Source: DAOVQB01 sp023128935
GTDB lineage: Bacteria; Eisenbacteria; RBG-16-71-46; CAIMUX01; WJJG01
Direction of reading: 5' to 3'
Length of the DNA: 28,485 nt
NCBI GenBank assembly: GCA_030628905.1
Contig: DAOVQB010000034.1
Span: 1 to 28,485, forward strand
The translations under genes were made by a program, and so were the position numbers. Shown piece by piece: positions 1-6,373 of this stretch. The stretch's first letter is position 1; each line of letters begins with the position of its first letter. Under the pieces are notes generated by a model. It worked only from the letters and a program-made list of their open reading frames with translations. It was not told the origin of the DNA and searched no databases.

Positions 1-57
1 CCCTGCAGGGCGCATGCAGGACAGATCCATCCGCTGCAGCAGCTAATTATGCAGTGC

Positions 58-348
58 TTATTTCTCTGGTTCTTCAGGTAACTGAGCTGAGTGCCACACG
101 CCTACAACCCAGACGGTCTTTGCCTTGACACGATAGAAAAACCGATACGGAGGTACAATGACCTCGCGAAACGGGAGATCGGGAAACTCGGGCAGCACTC
201 TTCCTGAGGCTGGGAATCGCTCCAGCCTGCGCAATGCGGTCTCCGCTCGTTTGCGGAACCTAGCAGCCGCCGATGGCTTGTCCAGCTGGATATAGGCCAA
301 TGCTGCGAGGAACTGCAGTCGAGCAGAGGCCGTGAAGCGAATTCTCAC
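58..348 (-). CDS. ParE/RelE-family toxin
   Basis: This 96-residue protein resembles ParE/RelE-superfamily toxins, which poison DNA gyrase (ParE) or cleave mRNA at the ribosome (RelE). The pattern seen is an N-terminal basic helix (RIRFTASARLQFLAALAYI), a central R-R-L-E-R-FP-A-SGR segment, then FREVIVPPYRFFYRV followed by a strand ending VWHSAQLP. The 'PYRFFYRV' core strand is typical of ParE more than of RelE. Length fits the family. The start is GTG at 348-346 on the minus strand, and overlaps the antitoxin stop as GTGA, so translation is probably coupled. The antitoxin is the upstream partner, and the gene is complete. Which target the toxin has cannot be told from sequence alone. Confidence 0.88.
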   Translation of the reverse strand: MRIRFTASARLQFLAALAYIQLDKPSAAARFRKRAETALRRLERFPASGRVLPEFPDLPFREVIVPPYRFFYRVKAKTVWVVGVWHSAQLPEEPEK

Positions 349-626
349 GACTGCTCTTCCGCCAGAAGTGCATCCGCGTCAGCCAGAACCTGGTTGAGGC
401 TGTACCCCTTACCTGCAGCGATCTCCTTCTCGCCGCGGGCCAGAATACGAAGGATGTCGCGTTCATACTCAGCTTGCTCATATGCTTCGACGCTGAGCAT
501 AACAGCTGCCGCGCGGCCCCGTTGAGTGATGATCAGGGGAAGCTTACGCTTGCGGACCCGCTCGAGAACGGCGGCAGCGTCCTGGCGAAGATCAGTGATT
601 GGGATGATGTCAGGGACCTTGGACAT
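345..626 (-). CDS. Phd/YefM-family antitoxin
   Basis: This 93-residue protein is a Phd/YefM-type antitoxin that should neutralise the ParE-like toxin and repress their shared promoter. The family signature is in the first half: an N-terminal 'PITDLRQDAAAVLERVRK' DNA-binding/dimer region, then 'PLIITQRGRAAAVMLSVEAYEQ', the classic beta-hairpin with the 'V-L-S-x-E-x-Y' ending. The C-terminal acidic/Ala-rich tail is the expected toxin-binding part. The start at 626 has an AGGAGG ribosome site 8 bases upstream (minus strand). The gene ends in a GTGA overlap with the toxin. Three CGTAC repeats just upstream are a likely autoregulatory operator. Confidence 0.9.
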   Translation of the reverse strand: MSKVPDIIPITDLRQDAAAVLERVRKRKLPLIITQRGRAAAVMLSVEAYEQAEYERDILRILARGEKEIAAGKGYSLNQVLADADALLAEEQS

Positions 627-628
627 AT

Positions 629-660
629 TACGTACCTCCTAACGTACGGGCAAGCGTACC
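629..660 (-). promoter_or_regulatory. Probable antitoxin operator: three CGTAC repeats 12 bp apart
   Basis: CGTAC occurs at 631-635, 643-647 and 655-659, exactly 12 bp apart; the first is part of the palindrome TACGTA and the middle one of CGTACG. The block sits directly upstream of the antitoxin start and overlaps its ribosome binding site (635-640, minus strand). On the minus strand a possible -35/-10 pair (TTGCGC, 17 bp, TACGCT) overlaps the outermost repeat. Phd-family antitoxins are known to repress by binding repeated palindromes in this position. Operator function is inferred. Confidence 0.55.
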
Positions 661-942
661 GCAGAAAGCTCCATCGCGCAAGGGAGAAAAGTTCCACCTC
701 TAGATCTCAGATCGGCCTAACGAGCATGTAGAATAACCCGGCGTGGGGATTCTCGAATGCCCCATTTCGCTCGGGGAGGCCGCCCCTCCGAATGCAAAAA
801 AGGCCCTTCTACGTCAGTCGCCTTGACTTATTCTACAGGCTCAACGTGAGATTGAGTTGCGAGGGCTTGTGGCGCGCAGCTTGCTGTAGCAAGCTGTGTG
901 ACACGAGACCTCGGCCACTCCGATCTTCTGTTCTGCGGGCTA
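661..942. other. Intergenic region between two divergent toxin-antitoxin modules
   Basis: No convincing gene was seen here. Reading frames that run through it lack ribosome sites and family similarity. It contains the leader side of the minus-strand module, a GC-rich imperfect hairpin near 772-790, and an 8-bp inverted repeat at 877-896. Confidence 0.5.
877..896. repeat. 8-bp inverted repeat upstream of the RHH-PIN promoter
   Basis: CAGCTTGC (877-884) and its exact reverse complement GCAAGCTG (889-896) are separated by TGTA. It lies about 47 bp upstream of the -35 box of the RHH-PIN module and is not followed by a T run, so a protein-binding site is as likely as a hairpin. No function is shown. 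Confidence 0.45.
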
Positions 943-971
943 TTGACACCGCTGCCCGCCTGTCTTACAAT
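943..971 (+). promoter_or_regulatory. Sigma70-type promoter of the RHH-PIN module
   Basis: A perfect -35 TTGACA (943-948), a 17-bp spacer and a 5/6 -10 box TACAAT (966-971) form the best promoter in the window. The expected transcription start, 6-8 bases after the -10 box, falls at about 977-979, on the ATG of the antitoxin gene at 979. This predicts a leaderless transcript. Confidence 0.75.
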
Positions 972-978
972 GTGGGAC

Positions 979-1197
979 ATGAGCAACTCCATCACCATAC
1001 GCCTAGATCCGAGCCTGAGTCGGCTCTTGGACCGCCTCGCGGAGCAGACGGGGCGGACTCGGAGTGCGATTGTCCGAGAAGCCCTGCAACGCCAGCTGAG
1101 CCTGTATCGATTCGAGCAGTTGCGTCGACGTGTGCTACCATTCGCCGAAGCCCGAGGGTATCTGACCGACGAAGAGATCGCCCGAGACGTTTCGTGA
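979..1197 (+). CDS. Ribbon-helix-helix (CopG/Arc-type) antitoxin
   Basis: This 72-residue protein begins MSNSITIRLDPSLSRLLDRL and continues EQTGRTRSAIVREAL, the standard ribbon-helix-helix pattern: an N-terminal DNA-contacting beta strand (SITIRLD) and two helices joined at 'GRTRS'. The C-terminal part (FAEARGYLTDEEIARDVS) is the usual toxin-binding extension. It should repress its own promoter and neutralise the PIN protein. The start at 979 was chosen because homologous RHH proteins begin at this strand. There is no Shine-Dalgarno sequence, but the predicted transcription start coincides with the codon. An in-frame ATG at 970 lies inside the -10 box and is unlikely to be used. The stop overlaps the toxin start as GTGA. 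Confidence 0.88.
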   Translation: MSNSITIRLDPSLSRLLDRLAEQTGRTRSAIVREALQRQLSLYRFEQLRRRVLPFAEARGYLTDEEIARDVS

Positions 1198-1607
1198 GAG
1201 TCTTCCTTGACACGAATGTCTTGGTCAGCGCGTTCGCGACACGGGGTCTGTGCGCGGACGTCGTGCGCCACGTGCTTACGGAGCACGTTCTGGTTACGGG
1301 AGAAGTGGTCCTCCGCGAGTTGCGGAAGGCGCTTCGCGTGAAGCTCAAGGTCCCGGCGGCAACGATTGAGGAAATCGAGCACTTCCTTCGGGAATACGAG
1401 GTTGTACCGAAGCCTTCGGCGCCATCGGCTGTCAAGGTAAGAGATCCAGATGACCGTTGGGTGCTGGCAAGCGCAGTGGCCGGAAAGGCCGATCTACTGA
1501 TAACAGGCGACCAGCATCTGTTGACCCTCGGCAAGCAAGCACCGCTACGCATCGTTGACCCCAGGGGGTTCTGGACTCTCCTGCGCACGGGCCCTCCGCG
1601 CAAGTAG
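1194..1607 (+). CDS. PIN-domain toxin (probable RNase)
   Basis: This 137-residue PIN-domain protein is the probable toxin of the second module. PIN toxins are Mg-dependent ribonucleases that cut tRNA, rRNA or mRNA. The acidic active-site residues can be placed: D6 in RVFLDTNVLVSAF, E in 'GEVVLRELRKAL', and the 'DPDDRWVLASA' and 'ADLLITGD' clusters near residues 87-110. These match the 'putative toxin-antitoxin system toxin component, PIN family' type. The start is GTG at 1194, overlapping the antitoxin TGA. The frame stays open far upstream to 792, but that extension overlaps the promoter and the antitoxin gene and is not credible. It is complete and ends just before a gene relic. Confidence 0.88.
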   Translation: MRVFLDTNVLVSAFATRGLCADVVRHVLTEHVLVTGEVVLRELRKALRVKLKVPAATIEEIEHFLREYEVVPKPSAPSAVKVRDPDDRWVLASAVAGKADLLITGDQHLLTLGKQAPLRIVDPRGFWTLLRTGPPRK

Positions 1608-1609
1608 CC

Positions 1610-1804
1610 CTCACGGCTGCTGAGGATCCTTTATTCTGCGATCCTCAGAATGGAGATCTGTCCCTTCAAGAGTGTTCCCCTTGCGCGCCATTCTCGCCAC
1701 CGAATCCGGAGTGCGACCTGATCGGTGCCTGGGCCATCGGGTGTGGGGGTACGCCGGTGGACCGGATGTCGTGGGGCGCGATCAAGGCGCTGTTTAAGGA
1801 GTGA
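1610..1804 (+). pseudogene. Relic C-terminus of a right-handed beta-helix surface protein
   Basis: An open frame ending in TGA at 1802-1804 reads ...AEDPLFCDPQNGDLSLQE, then CSPCAPFSPPNPECDLIGA, then WAIGCGGTP and a closing SWGAIKALFKE. The arrangement 'DPLFCDP-NGD-L...SPC....PECDLIGA......C' is what I recall from the last rungs of secreted right-handed parallel beta-helix proteins in Eisenbacteria-like bacteria; the 'SWG-IKALF' ending is also common there. No start codon, ribosome site or upstream beta-helix body is present, because the PIN gene ends at 1607, so this is a 3' fragment of a lost gene. The toxin-antitoxin module may have replaced the rest. Recognition is from memory of the pattern, without a search. 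Confidence 0.6.
1620..1648 (+). terminator. 9-bp hairpin after the PIN gene (possible terminator)
   Basis: CTGAGGATC (1620-1628) pairs exactly with GATCCTCAG (1640-1648) across an 11-base loop, 12 bases after the PIN stop codon. There is no T run after it. The hairpin lies inside the beta-helix relic, where it arises from two Asp-Pro codon pairs, so it may be fortuitous. Confidence 0.3.
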
Positions 1805-1844
1805 GTTCTCATCATGGGCCATCCAGGAATGGGGTTTTCGCGGA

Positions 1845-2996
1845 CTACGGGAGGAACATGCTTGTTTTGGCCAGCTTGGCTGGAAGGTATTCGTCAATCA
1901 CGTAGTTCAAGCCCCATTTCGCCAGGGCCTGCTGCTCGGCGCGCACGCCCATCTTCAGTAGCAGTTCCAGTGCCTTGCGCCAAGCCACGTAATTCTGGAA
2001 GAAGGGGTCGTTCTTGAGCGCATCGCGCGCACGCTTGATATCCACGTCCTTGAGCGGATGGGTGGGCAATTTGTAGTCCTTGATATCCTGCGGCGTCACG
2101 CCGAGGAAATGGGCATTTGGAACGCAGAAAAACTGATTGATGTGGGCCGCGTTACCGCTGCCAACCTTGAGCGTGCGATATATGTTCGAGATACCATAGG
2201 GATCGCAGTCAACAAACGCGTAGACGGGAATCATCGCCGACTCCGACAGGCGGCGGATGAAACGCCGGGTAGAACGCGTAGGCACGCCACTCATGCTAAC
2301 GAGGATGCAACTTGCTTGCTTCCAGAACTTGTGGCTTTGCAGGCGCTGGAACATACCACCGGTCTCAATGGCAAGTATGAACTTGGCCTTCGTCTCGAAG
2401 CTTAGATGCTCCACTGTGCTCGGAATCGAGTAGGCCCCTGATCCGAAACGGGTGCAGTCGATCCTTTCCACATTCCCGGTGTCCAGGTCTGGATCATAGA
2501 CGATCAGCTCACCGGCTACCGCGCCACCGTGTTCGTCTGGAATGAAGCGCAGTTGCTCGCGATTGACGGCATTGACCGAGAAGAGAGCCTCGATGTCGTC
2601 CATGACCGCATCCGACTCGGTCTGCTCCTGGAACATCGCATCGCCCCAGTTCTTGGACTGGTAATAGGCATCTCGCTTCGTTGCGAAATCCTTGGTCTCG
2701 ATCAGTTCCTTGGAAAGACTCATCAAACGGAGTGTTTGGGCAAAGGTCTTCACGGTATTGACCGTCAGGGTGCGGATCTTTTTCTGCCGTCCGATCTCAA
2801 AATAGCCTTTCTTCGTAGAGTAGGAAACATTGGCCAACGTCCGCACCGGGAACTTCAGCTCGGGTTTCAGCTGCTTCTTGATCTTCGCATTGACCATTTT
2901 GGCCGTGGATTTGATCAATTCCACAGTACGCCTGTTCTGCAGCAGGTTCTCCCTCTGGATATCCTGAATCAGTCCTGCCTTCACCTTGCGTGCCAT
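1845..2996 (-). CDS. top6A: DNA topoisomerase VI subunit A
   Basis: This 383-residue protein is the DNA-cleaving subunit of type IIB topoisomerase (Spo11/Top6A family), which passes one duplex through another with Top6B. The 5Y-CAP domain has the active-site motif TKRDAYYQSKNWG, with Y112 as the predicted tyrosine that attacks DNA. The Toprim domain follows: the metal-binding glutamate in AIETGGMFQRL (E211) and the D-x-D motif in FVDCDPYGIS (D263, D265). The C-terminal part (FLGVTPQDIKDYKLPTHPL) is also typical. Length matches archaeal Top6A. The start at 2996 has a GGAGGA site 5-6 bases upstream (minus strand) and an in-frame TGA immediately before it, so it is secure. It lies 118 bp after top6B in the same direction, probably as one operon. 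Confidence 0.95.
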   Translation of the reverse strand: MARKVKAGLIQDIQRENLLQNRRTVELIKSTAKMVNAKIKKQLKPELKFPVRTLANVSYSTKKGYFEIGRQKKIRTLTVNTVKTFAQTLRLMSLSKELIETKDFATKRDAYYQSKNWGDAMFQEQTESDAVMDDIEALFSVNAVNREQLRFIPDEHGGAVAGELIVYDPDLDTGNVERIDCTRFGSGAYSIPSTVEHLSFETKAKFILAIETGGMFQRLQSHKFWKQASCILVSMSGVPTRSTRRFIRRLSESAMIPVYAFVDCDPYGISNIYRTLKVGSGNAAHINQFFCVPNAHFLGVTPQDIKDYKLPTHPLKDVDIKRARDALKNDPFFQNYVAWRKALELLLKMGVRAEQQALAKWGLNYVIDEYLPAKLAKTSMFLP

Positions 2997-3114
2997 TCAG
3001 TCCTCCTCGCAGTCCGCCCCGGCTACGCCTTCGTCGCCGCGCCTCGTCCTCGACGGTGCGGTCCTCGCCGAAAATGGGAAGTTATTCCTGCGCGGGCCCT
3101 AACCCTGACCAGGG

Positions 3115-5058
3115 CTACATCTTCCGGCTCCGCTCAAGGATGTCCGTCAGCATCTCGATCGTCTCTTCACGTGATCGGTCCGAAAACCCCAGGATTTCTT
3201 GTAACGCGATGCCAATGTGCGGGATGTACTTCTGGATATAGCTCCGCTTCTTGTGCTCGTCGGCCATCCGGCGGCGACGGCTGATGTATACCGAAAGCCT
3301 CCGTCCTACTTCCTGCAGGGCGAGCCTGATCTCCTTGAGGATCTCCGGATAGTGTGCAACCGCCTCCTTGCTCTCGGACGTGAAGGGAACCCAGACCGAG
3401 GCGATATGCACGGCCAGGATCATCGGCGCAGCCGGCAGCGCACCCCTGCTCTGCGATATGCGGTAGTTGCGCCACGGCAGTTCCATCACCGCTTTGGTAA
3501 TGGCACATGCCCCGCGTTGGTACTGAAGAGGTACCCGATTGGCGTACCGGTAGAGCTCGACCAGTTCATCACCGGGAAGTCCTCCCCCGTAGGCCAGGCC
3601 GACCTCGATCTGGAAGGGGTTGCCTCTGTAAACGGCAGGGGAACGCTCCACGGTCGTATAGAAGTCCGCCTCGACGCGACTCCGGAGCGTGTTGAGCAGC
3701 AGCTCTTCGCCAATCGGCGAGAGACAGTTCGTCGGCGGCGACATGATCTTGACAAGGGAAAGAGCGCTGTGGAGCGTTTCGGTGTCCTGAACGGTGAGCC
3801 GCTTGGGGCGGCTCTTGGGGGTCAAATTGGAGCCGAGGCGGGCCAGCTCCCGGAAGAGATCGTCGATCACCTTATTCCCAACCCGGGAAAACTCCCCTTG
3901 CAGGAAAGAACTCAGATTCCGCGAGGGGGTCTCCTGGAGCATCTTTAGAAAGATCCCCAGCTCTACCCCGTGGGGGTGCGGCTGGATTTCCTTGGGTTCT
4001 CTGGGAAGCTCCTCAGACGTCCGTTCATAGGTGATTGTGTCACCATTCCCCCCGCGAGCCGGCGGCGTGTATGCGATCCTGGCATGGGGATTGGCTACAG
4101 AAACCTGCTTGAGATAGCCGTCAACCGAGTGGCGTCCCCTCTTGTAAGTGCCTTGCAGGGTAATCTCCACACGGGTGCCGTGCTCCTTGACCCACTCAAC
4201 TTCTTCATCCACGAGAATGTCCGGCGCATTCTTCTTCGTATTAATGGCTACCTCAAAGCGGCGGGCAGCTGCACGCGGACTGGTCCGCGAGGTGACAATC
4301 ACCGGTTTACCTGTCGTGAGCAACCCGTACATCCCGGCGGCTGAGATCCCGATGCCCTGCTGGCCCCGCGACTGTTTCAAACTGTGGAACTTCGATCCAT
4401 ATAACAGCTTGCCAAAGATCTTGGGAACCTGTCCGCGTACGATCCCGGGACCGTTGTCCTCGACAACGACGTGAAAGCGATCCTCCGCCACTTGCGTCAC
4501 AATCACCAGAATGTCAGGCACAACCTCAGCTTCTTCACAGGCATCCAGAGCGTTGTCGACAGCCTCCTTGACCGTCGTCAGAAGGGCTTTAGCCAGGTTG
4601 TCAAACCCCAAGAGGTGGCGGTTCTTCGCAAAGAACTCTGAGACGGAGATCTCCCGCTGCCGCCCGGCAAGCACGTGGGCAACGCCGTCGACGCCCTTAC
4701 CATCAGCCTTTGCGCCCTTGCCACCTGTCTTTGCGCCTTTACCACCGACCTTTGCGCCCTTGCCACCTGTCTTTGCGCCTTTACTACCGACCTTTGCGCC
4801 CCTGCCACCTGTCTTTGCGACCCTGCCAGCGGTTTTCGGGGTTATCCCAGCGCTCTTTCCTGCCTTGCCACGCTTCATGGGCTTCCCGGTCACCTTGGCA
4901 ACCTGGGCCAGCACGTCCGGAGCCCCGCGCCTATCGGGCTTCACCATTATACTGGGCGAGCCTGCAGGAGCTTGTTCTTCTTGGGGGGCGAACAGGACCT
5001 CCAGTTGCCTCCCGGCGCTTGACGGCTTCTCTGTCCGGCCTGTCGGCCTCTGTGTCAT
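3115..5058 (-). CDS. top6B: DNA topoisomerase VI subunit B
   Basis: This 647-residue protein is the ATPase subunit of topoisomerase VI. ATP-driven dimerisation of this subunit gates strand passage by Top6A. Residues 1-137 are an extra N-terminal region rich in Lys, Gly and Ala, with a 7-residue repeat (KGAKTGG/KGAKVGG) at about 83-124. The GHKL ATPase begins near 138: FFAKNRHLLGFDN, N-box TTVKEAVDNALDA (N169), DNGPGI (201-206) and the G2 loop RGQQGIGISAAG (231-242). An H2TH region (about 355-420, HPHGVELGIFLKML) and the transducer follow, with its conserved lysine-bearing linker region not pinned down. An Ig-like C-terminal domain is not evident. Archaeal homologues are often near 530 residues, so the N-terminal tail accounts for most of the extra length. 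The start at 5058 has a G-rich AGGGGGGG ribosome site on the minus strand. Confidence 0.94.
   Translation of the reverse strand: MTQRPTGRTEKPSSAGRQLEVLFAPQEEQAPAGSPSIMVKPDRRGAPDVLAQVAKVTGKPMKRGKAGKSAGITPKTAGRVAKTGGRGAKVGSKGAKTGGKGAKVGGKGAKTGGKGAKADGKGVDGVAHVLAGRQREISVSEFFAKNRHLLGFDNLAKALLTTVKEAVDNALDACEEAEVVPDILVIVTQVAEDRFHVVVEDNGPGIVRGQVPKIFGKLLYGSKFHSLKQSRGQQGIGISAAGMYGLLTTGKPVIVTSRTSPRAAARRFEVAINTKKNAPDILVDEEVEWVKEHGTRVEITLQGTYKRGRHSVDGYLKQVSVANPHARIAYTPPARGGNGDTITYERTSEELPREPKEIQPHPHGVELGIFLKMLQETPSRNLSSFLQGEFSRVGNKVIDDLFRELARLGSNLTPKSRPKRLTVQDTETLHSALSLVKIMSPPTNCLSPIGEELLLNTLRSRVEADFYTTVERSPAVYRGNPFQIEVGLAYGGGLPGDELVELYRYANRVPLQYQRGACAITKAVMELPWRNYRISQSRGALPAAPMILAVHIASVWVPFTSESKEAVAHYPEILKEIRLALQEVGRRLSVYISRRRRMADEHKKRSYIQKYIPHIGIALQEILGFSDRSREETIEMLTDILERSRKM
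4709..4829 (-). repeat. 21-bp tandem repeat inside top6B
   Basis: TTTGCG recurs at 4709, 4730, 4751, 4772, 4793 and 4814, exactly 21 bp apart. Alternate units differ slightly (…CCACCTGTC versus …CACCGACC), so there is also a 42-bp higher-order period. On the coding strand this gives alternating KGAKTGG and KGAKVGG heptads, a flexible basic linker ahead of the ATPase domain. Confidence 0.92.
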
Positions 5059-5614
5059 CTGGGAACCCCCCCTATGCCGCGCGCTCGGGCTTGTTCATCT
5101 CGTGACCTCATCATTCTATGGAGCAGAAATGCATTGTCTTCCAGCAAAAAATATCGATCCCCCACACAAACGCTGCTCCCGGGTACACGCCTTTGCGCGC
5201 ACAGTTGCTCGCCGAGTGCGCTCCGCGCGCCTGCACGCCAGATCGAGTCATCCGGGCCGCTTCGTGGGCTTCTACGCTTGCGCATTATAGCGCCAGGTGG
5301 ATCGAGAGCCACCTTCATTGCAGTAGCATCCGTGTTCACACGCCAGCCAGCGATCGTCTAACCGCTGAGGTTTTTTCACAAGATCATTATTGACAGGACT
5401 TCCACATGTGTCTAACTTTGGTCAGCCATGGAAATGGTTGCATAGTCTGCCAGTTCCTTGGATGGGGCCTCGAGGGTTCTTGTACAGGGACACTCACAGA
5501 TGTCAGGCCTCCGACAATGGATGAGGGATGAGAGGGTTTCCCGGTTTTGTGCTTTTCAGCGAACGGACGGGAAAATCCAGATCGGCATCCGAACCAGTGA
5601 GAGGAGTATGTACT
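5059..5614. other. Intergenic region between divergent top6B and HTH/H1-like gene
   Basis: This 556-bp stretch separates two divergently transcribed genes and must hold both promoters. No reading frame in it has family similarity or a good ribosome site. A G-tract ribosome site for top6B is at its left end, a GAGGAG site for the HTH gene at its right end (5601-5606), and a possible promoter at 5390-5418. I see no repeat, RNA gene or relic. Confidence 0.5.
5390..5418 (+). promoter_or_regulatory. Possible promoter of the HTH/H1-like gene
   Basis: TTGACA (5390-5395, perfect -35), a 17-bp spacer, then TAACTT (5413-5418), which matches the -10 consensus only weakly. It would give a leader of about 190 bases before the start at 5615. 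No better candidate was seen on this strand. Confidence 0.35.
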
Positions 5615-6145
5615 ATGCCCGTCATGAAGAGAACAACAGGGAAGCGCATTGTGTTGACAAAGACCCAGCGTCTTGCGCGCGAGAAGGCAATCATCAAAGA
5701 TCTGCGCGGAGGCAATCTGAGCTACCGGCAGATCGCAGCCAAGAATGGCGTGTCTCTGCCAACGGTGAATGCCAAGGCTCGCAAGGCCGGCATCACCCGC
5801 AGTCGCCGCGGCCCGGCCGGCACACGTAAGATCACTGGGAAAACCACGAGGACCACAGCGCGCAAGACCACGATGCGCGCCAAGGCCAAGACGCGGGCCA
5901 GAGCCAAGACCCGCACTACGGCTAGGACCCGCACGAGGGTAACGGCCCGCAAGAGGGTAACGGCCCGCAAGAGGACCACCCGGAAGGTAACTCGGAGAAA
6001 GATCACGAGGCGCCCGATCACACGGACTGCTCGCTCCATGGACAGGTTCAATAGCGAATTCAGGAGCCTGGTGCTGAGCTATCGGCCGAACATGTCTCTG
6101 AAGGCATTTGAGCGTCTGTCCAAGATGCTCTCGAAGGCGCTCTAG
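5615..6145 (+). CDS. HTH protein with histone-H1-like basic tail
   Basis: This 176-residue protein probably binds and compacts DNA. Residues about 15-60 form a helix-turn-helix of resolvase/MerR-like type (REKAIIKDLRGGNLSYRQIA, then KNGVSLPTVNAKARKAGI). Residues about 65-145 are almost only Arg, Lys, Thr and Ala in short repeats such as TARKRVTARKR, much like the tails of histone H1, chlamydial Hc2 and AlgP-type nucleoid proteins. The last 30 residues (FNSEFRSLVLSYRPNMSLKAFERL) form a distinct non-basic C-terminal segment. The ATG at 5615 has GAGGAG 8 bases upstream; an earlier ORF start at 5528 lacks one. An 18-bp repeat (5939-5974) lies in the tail. A strong hairpin follows. The gene is divergent from top6B, which suggests a shared role in chromosome topology but does not prove it. 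Confidence 0.75.
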   Translation: MPVMKRTTGKRIVLTKTQRLAREKAIIKDLRGGNLSYRQIAAKNGVSLPTVNAKARKAGITRSRRGPAGTRKITGKTTRTTARKTTMRAKAKTRARAKTRTTARTRTRVTARKRVTARKRTTRKVTRRKITRRPITRTARSMDRFNSEFRSLVLSYRPNMSLKAFERLSKMLSKAL

Positions 6146-6189
6146 TAGTCCCGCAGATACGATTGAAACGGGGTTGGTTCGTCCCAGAG

Positions 6190-6213
6190 AGGGGGAGGTT
6201 TGCGCCTCCCCCT
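6190..6213 (+). terminator. Hairpin terminator after the HTH/H1-like gene
   Basis: AGGGGGAGG (6190-6198) pairs perfectly with CCTCCCCCT (6205-6213) around a TTTGCG loop, then TTTCGCG. The stem is very stable and sits 44 bases after the stop codon. The T tract is short (three), so it is a likely but imperfect intrinsic terminator. Confidence 0.65.
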
Positions 6214-6270
6214 TTCGCGTCCCCTGGGCGAATGCGCCCCCGCTCCCCAGGGATCCCCTAGTGGCCGAAG

Positions 6271-6300
6271 TTGACCCCGGCGGTGGCCGACGAGTAGGAT
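6271..6300 (+). promoter_or_regulatory. Probable promoter of trpS
   Basis: TTGACC (6271-6276, 5/6 of the -35 consensus), an 18-bp spacer, and TAGGAT (6295-6300, 4/6 of -10). It lies after the terminator of the preceding gene and predicts a leader of about 65 bases, too short for a T-box. Confidence 0.5.
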
Positions 6301-6373
6301 GCCCACCCAGGACGTGTCGGGTTGAACAGCAATCGGTCCAAACCGGCAAGGCGGTCACTTGGAGGCAGCGGGA

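Noticed and set aside
792..1193. Upstream extension of the PIN reading frame to 792
   Set aside because: It runs through the promoter and the RHH gene. The PIN fold starts at GTG 1194, which overlaps the antitoxin stop in the usual way.
5059..5361. Small open frames on both strands before top6B
   Set aside because: They have no ribosome sites or domain resemblance, and overlap each other in a region that must contain promoters.
6222..6252. Second hairpin (CCCTGGG/CCCAGGG) before trpS
   Set aside because: A 7-bp stem with a 17-base loop and no T run is weak. The terminator at 6190-6213 explains transcript ending better.
6301..6373. T-box or trp attenuator before trpS
   Set aside because: The leader after the predicted promoter is only about 65-70 bases and lacks a T-box sequence or tandem Trp codons.
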